DNA of 17,143 nucleotides, taken from positions 1 through 17,143 of the forward strand of contig UQKE01000049.1 of the NCBI GenBank assembly GCA_900541555.1, read 5' to 3'. The notes under the pieces are model-generated. The model saw only the letters and a list, made by a program, of their open reading frames with translations, searched no databases and was not told the origin of the DNA. Position 1 is the stretch's first letter. Every line of letters begins with the position of its first letter. Positions 14,401 through 17,143 of this stretch are shown here, piece after piece. The stretch comes from an uncultured Porphyromonadaceae bacterium. Lineage in GTDB: Bacteria; Bacteroidota; Bacteroidia; Bacteroidales; Muribaculaceae. The position numbers were made by a program, and so were the translations under genes.

Positions 14401-17115
14401 ATGAAACGTATTTATACTTTCGGTAACGGACAAGCAGAAGGACGTGCCGATATGAAAAACCTACTCGGCGGAAAAGGAGCAAACCTTGCTGAGATGAACT
14501 TAATCGGAGTGCCGGTGCCTCCGGGATTTACCATTACGACAGAAGTTTGCACCGAATACAACAAACTCGGTCGCGAGGCAGTCGTAAAACTTATCGAAGA
14601 CGATGTAAAAAAATCTGTCGCTCATATTGAAAAACTTACAGGCAACAAATTCGGAGATGCCGAAAATCCGTTGCTCGTCTCCGTGCGTTCCGGCGCAAGA
14701 GTTTCCATGCCCGGCATGATGGACACAGTGCTCAACCTCGGTATTAACGACACCGTAGTCGAAGCATTGGCAAAAAAATCCGGCAATCCGCGTTTTGCAT
14801 GGGACAGCTATCGCCGTTTCGTTCAAATGTATGGAGACGTCGTTCTCGGCATGAAACCGAAATCCAAACAAGATATCGATCCGTTCGAAGAGATTCTTGA
14901 ACAAGTCAAAGATGCCAAAGGCATTAAAAACGACACAGATCTCGACGTGAACGATTTGAAAAATCTCGTGGTAAAATTCAAAGAAGCTGTCAAAAAGACC
15001 ACCGGAAAAAGCTTCCCTGAATCTGCATGGGAACAACTTTGGGGTGCAATTTATGCCGTTTTCGACAGTTGGATGAACGAACGCGCCATCCTCTACCGCC
15101 GCATGAACCAAATTCCGGAAGAATGGGGTACCGCCGTCAACGTGCAAGCAATGGTATACGGCAATATGGGTCCTACCTCTGCTACGGGCGTGGCATTCAC
15201 CCGCGATGCTGCGACAGGAGAAGACATTTTCAATGGCGAATATTTGATCAACGCACAAGGTGAAGATGTCGTGGCCGGTGTTCGCACTCCGCAACAAATC
15301 ACGACAGAAGGCTCTCGCCGTTGGGCTGCCTTGCAAGGCATTTCCGAAGAAGAAAGAGCAGCAAAATACCCATCGTTGGAAGAATCCATGCCGGAATGCG
15401 CAAAACAATTGATTGAAACGCAACAAAAATTGGAAGACTATTTCAAGGACATGCAAGACCTTGAATTCACAATCCAAGACGGCAAATTGTGGCTGCTTCA
15501 AACACGTAACGGCAAGCGCACGGGCGCAGCCATGGTGAAAATCGCCATGGACCTCCACCGCGCAGGCGTTATCGATGAAAAAACCGTCTTGAAAAGAATG
15601 GAGCCGCAAAAGCTCGACGAACTTTTGCACCCCATCTTCGACAAAGACGATTTGAAACGCGCACGCAGCGTAGCCAAAGGCTTGCCGGCATCACCGGGCG
15701 CAGCGACAGGACAAATCGTATTCTTCGCCGATGATGCAGAAGCATGGGCTGAAATGAATAAAAAAGTAGTCATGGTGCGAATCGAAACATCGCCGGAAGA
15801 CCTTCGAGGCATGTCGGTCGCACAAGGCATTCTGACGGCACGCGGCGGAATGACATCGCATGCAGCCGTTGTTGCTCGCGGCATGGGCAAATGCTGTGTT
15901 TCCGGAGCCGGTGAAATCAAAGTCGATTACAAGGCAAAAACCGTGGAAATGGGTGGCAAAGTTTACAAAGAAGGCGATTGGATATCTCTCAACGGTTCAA
16001 CGGGCGACGTTTACGACGGACAAGTTCCGACTGTCGATGCAGAACTTTCAGGAGATTTCGCCGCTATCATGAACCTTGCCGACAAATATACGAAAGTCGA
16101 TGTTCGCACAAATGCTGATTCTCCGCGAGACGCGCTTGTTGCTCGCAAATTTGGAGCAAAAGGAATCGGACTTTGCCGCACAGAACACATGTTCTTCGAA
16201 GGAGACCGCATCAAAGCCATGCGGGAAATGATCCTTGCCAACACGACAGAAGGCCGCCGCGTAGCCCTCGACAAACTATTGCCTATGCAGCGCGACGACT
16301 TCCGCGGCATTTTTGAAGCCATGGACGGTCTTGGCGTGACAATCCGTTTGCTCGACCCGCCGTTGCATGAATTTGTTCCCCATCAATTGGCAACCCAAAA
16401 AGAATTAGCACAAGAAATGGGCATCTCTATTGAAAAGGTGAAAAGCATTTGCGATTCTTTGGAAGAATTCAACCCGATGCTCGGACACCGTGGATGCCGC
16501 TTGGGCAATACATATCCGGAAATCACGGAAATGCAAGCACGGGCTATCATCGAAGCTGCCATCGACTGCAAAGAAAAAGGCATCGATGTCCATCCGGAAA
16601 TCATGGTACCTCTTGTCGGCGTAGTCAAAGAGCTTGAAATGCAAAGCGAAATTATCCGCAAAACTGCAGAAAAAGTATTTGAAGAAAGAGGCACAACCGT
16701 GGCATATAAAATAGGTACGATGATCGAAGTGCCGCGCGCTGCACTTGTTGCCGATCAAATTGCGCAATATGCAGATTTCTTCTCGTTCGGCACGAACGAC
16801 TTGACGCAAATGACATTCGGATATTCTCGCGACGACGCGCCTAAGTTCTTAAAATACTATAAAGAATTGGGCATCATCAAGACTGATCCGTTCGAAGTGC
16901 TCGATCAAGAAGGCGTCGGCCAACTTGTAGCAATGGGTACGAAAAAAGGCCGTGCGACAAAGCCAGACTTGAAAGTCGGAATATGCGGAGAGCATGGAGG
17001 CGAGCCGTCGTCTGTCAAATTCTGCGCAAAACTCGGCATGAACTACGTTTCATGTTCGCCGTTCCGTGTGCCGATAGCACGTGTGGCGGCGGCACAAGCC
17101 GCGGTCGAGGAATAA
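14401..17115 (+). CDS. ppdK: Pyruvate, phosphate dikinase
   Basis: A 904-residue cytosolic enzyme that reversibly converts pyruvate, ATP and phosphate to PEP, AMP and pyrophosphate. In anaerobic Bacteroidales it can serve pyrophosphate-linked glycolysis or gluconeogenesis. The N-terminal ATP-grasp half begins with GGKGANLAEM (23-32) and has SVRSGARVSMPGMMDTVLNL near 94-113. The swivelling domain has the phosphorylated H487 in GGMTSHAAVVARGMG, with T485 the usual target of regulatory kinases. The C-terminal barrel carries GLCRTEHMFF (590-599), GTNDLTQMTFGYSRDD (797-812) and the catalytic C862 in CGEHGGEPSS. The length matches the usual enzyme of about 900 residues and every key residue is present. 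It starts at ATG 14401 with MKRIYTFG, 59 bases after the -7 box, and appears to be monocistronic. Confidence 0.98.
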   Translation: MKRIYTFGNGQAEGRADMKNLLGGKGANLAEMNLIGVPVPPGFTITTEVCTEYNKLGREAVVKLIEDDVKKSVAHIEKLTGNKFGDAENPLLVSVRSGARVSMPGMMDTVLNLGINDTVVEALAKKSGNPRFAWDSYRRFVQMYGDVVLGMKPKSKQDIDPFEEILEQVKDAKGIKNDTDLDVNDLKNLVVKFKEAVKKTTGKSFPESAWEQLWGAIYAVFDSWMNERAILYRRMNQIPEEWGTAVNVQAMVYGNMGPTSATGVAFTRDAATGEDIFNGEYLINAQGEDVVAGVRTPQQITTEGSRRWAALQGISEEERAAKYPSLEESMPECAKQLIETQQKLEDYFKDMQDLEFTIQDGKLWLLQTRNGKRTGAAMVKIAMDLHRAGVIDEKTVLKRMEPQKLDELLHPIFDKDDLKRARSVAKGLPASPGAATGQIVFFADDAEAWAEMNKKVVMVRIETSPEDLRGMSVAQGILTARGGMTSHAAVVARGMGKCCVSGAGEIKVDYKAKTVEMGGKVYKEGDWISLNGSTGDVYDGQVPTVDAELSGDFAAIMNLADKYTKVDVRTNADSPRDALVARKFGAKGIGLCRTEHMFFEGDRIKAMREMILANTTEGRRVALDKLLPMQRDDFRGIFEAMDGLGVTIRLLDPPLHEFVPHQLATQKELAQEMGISIEKVKSICDSLEEFNPMLGHRGCRLGNTYPEITEMQARAIIEAAIDCKEKGIDVHPEIMVPLVGVVKELEMQSEIIRKTAEKVFEERGTTVAYKIGTMIEVPRAALVADQIAQYADFFSFGTNDLTQMTFGYSRDDAPKFLKYYKELGIIKTDPFEVLDQEGVGQLVAMGTKKGRATKPDLKVGICGEHGGEPSSVKFCAKLGMNYVSCSPFRVPIARVAAAQAAVEE

Positions 17116-17125
17116 TCTCAACAAA

Positions 17126-17143
17126 ATCAAGGCTTCTTGAAAA
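17126..17143 (+). terminator. Possible ppdK terminator, cut by the window end
   Basis: Ten bases after the ppdK stop, TCAAG and CTTGA flank GCTT and are followed by AAAA. The small hairpin alone is weak. More likely the window shows only the left arm (AAGGCTTCTTG) of a longer terminator stem whose other arm lies beyond the edge. Confidence 0.35.

Noticed and set aside
14500..15630. Long open frame (376 codons) antisense to ppdK
   Set aside because: It lies wholly within the strongly conserved ppdK gene, has a composition typical of a reverse-frame shadow (rich in F, H, C), and has no recognisable domain, promoter or signal.
1..17143. CRISPR array, mobile element, toxin-antitoxin or defence system
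   Set aside because: No regularly spaced repeats, transposase, integrase or small toxin-antitoxin pair could be seen on either strand; the content is core metabolism, transport and translation.

Overview
The window looks like chromosomal DNA from a member of the Bacteroidota, most likely order Bacteroidales. FabI, FtsH, RsfS, RlmD and pyruvate phosphate dikinase read like Bacteroidales versions of these proteins. One outer-membrane lipoprotein carries a BACON-like domain. Nearly every transcription unit is preceded by a TAnnTTTG -7 box, the signature of the Bacteroidetes primary sigma factor, and Shine-Dalgarno sequences are mostly weak. I see no insertion sequence, phage gene, integrase, CRISPR array or rRNA; this is mainly core-genome content.

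Layout. Positions 1-322 are non-coding, with two GC-rich hairpins and a tRNA terminator. A tRNA-Cys (GCA) gene lies on the minus strand at 323-394. Next comes a minus-strand unit read from right to left: rsfS (ribosome silencing factor), ftsH (membrane AAA+ zinc protease) and a BACON-type lipoprotein gene. Upstream of it is fabI (enoyl-ACP reductase, minus) with its own promoter and terminator. From 5.2 to 10.7 kb is a tight four-gene minus-strand operon: an OprO/OprP-like porin, a PhoB-like response regulator, a membrane histidine kinase, and a PiT-type phosphate transporter with a PhoU-like tail. A K+/H+ antiporter of the NhaP2 type (minus) precedes it. Two convergent genes follow, a CYTH-domain protein (plus) and the 23S rRNA methyltransferase rlmD (minus), whose 3' ends overlap. 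The window closes with pyruvate phosphate dikinase (ppdK, plus).

How the genes work together. The porin, two-component pair and PiT transporter form an apparent self-contained phosphate acquisition and control module: outer-membrane entry, sensing and transcriptional response, then inner-membrane uptake. The phosphate assignment rests on family membership and gene order; the kinase signal is not visible in the sequence. The rest is housekeeping: translation (rsfS, rlmD, tRNA-Cys), protein quality control (ftsH), fatty-acid synthesis (fabI) and PEP/pyruvate exchange (ppdK).

Most notable observations. (1) rlmD appears to have lost one base near 14168-14170: a recognisable N-terminus beginning at an ATG at 14206 lies in a different frame from the body of the gene. 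(2) The phosphate module has a compact arrangement. (3) FtsH carries a second HEAGH motif outside its active site. I did not find a convincing wholly new system here.
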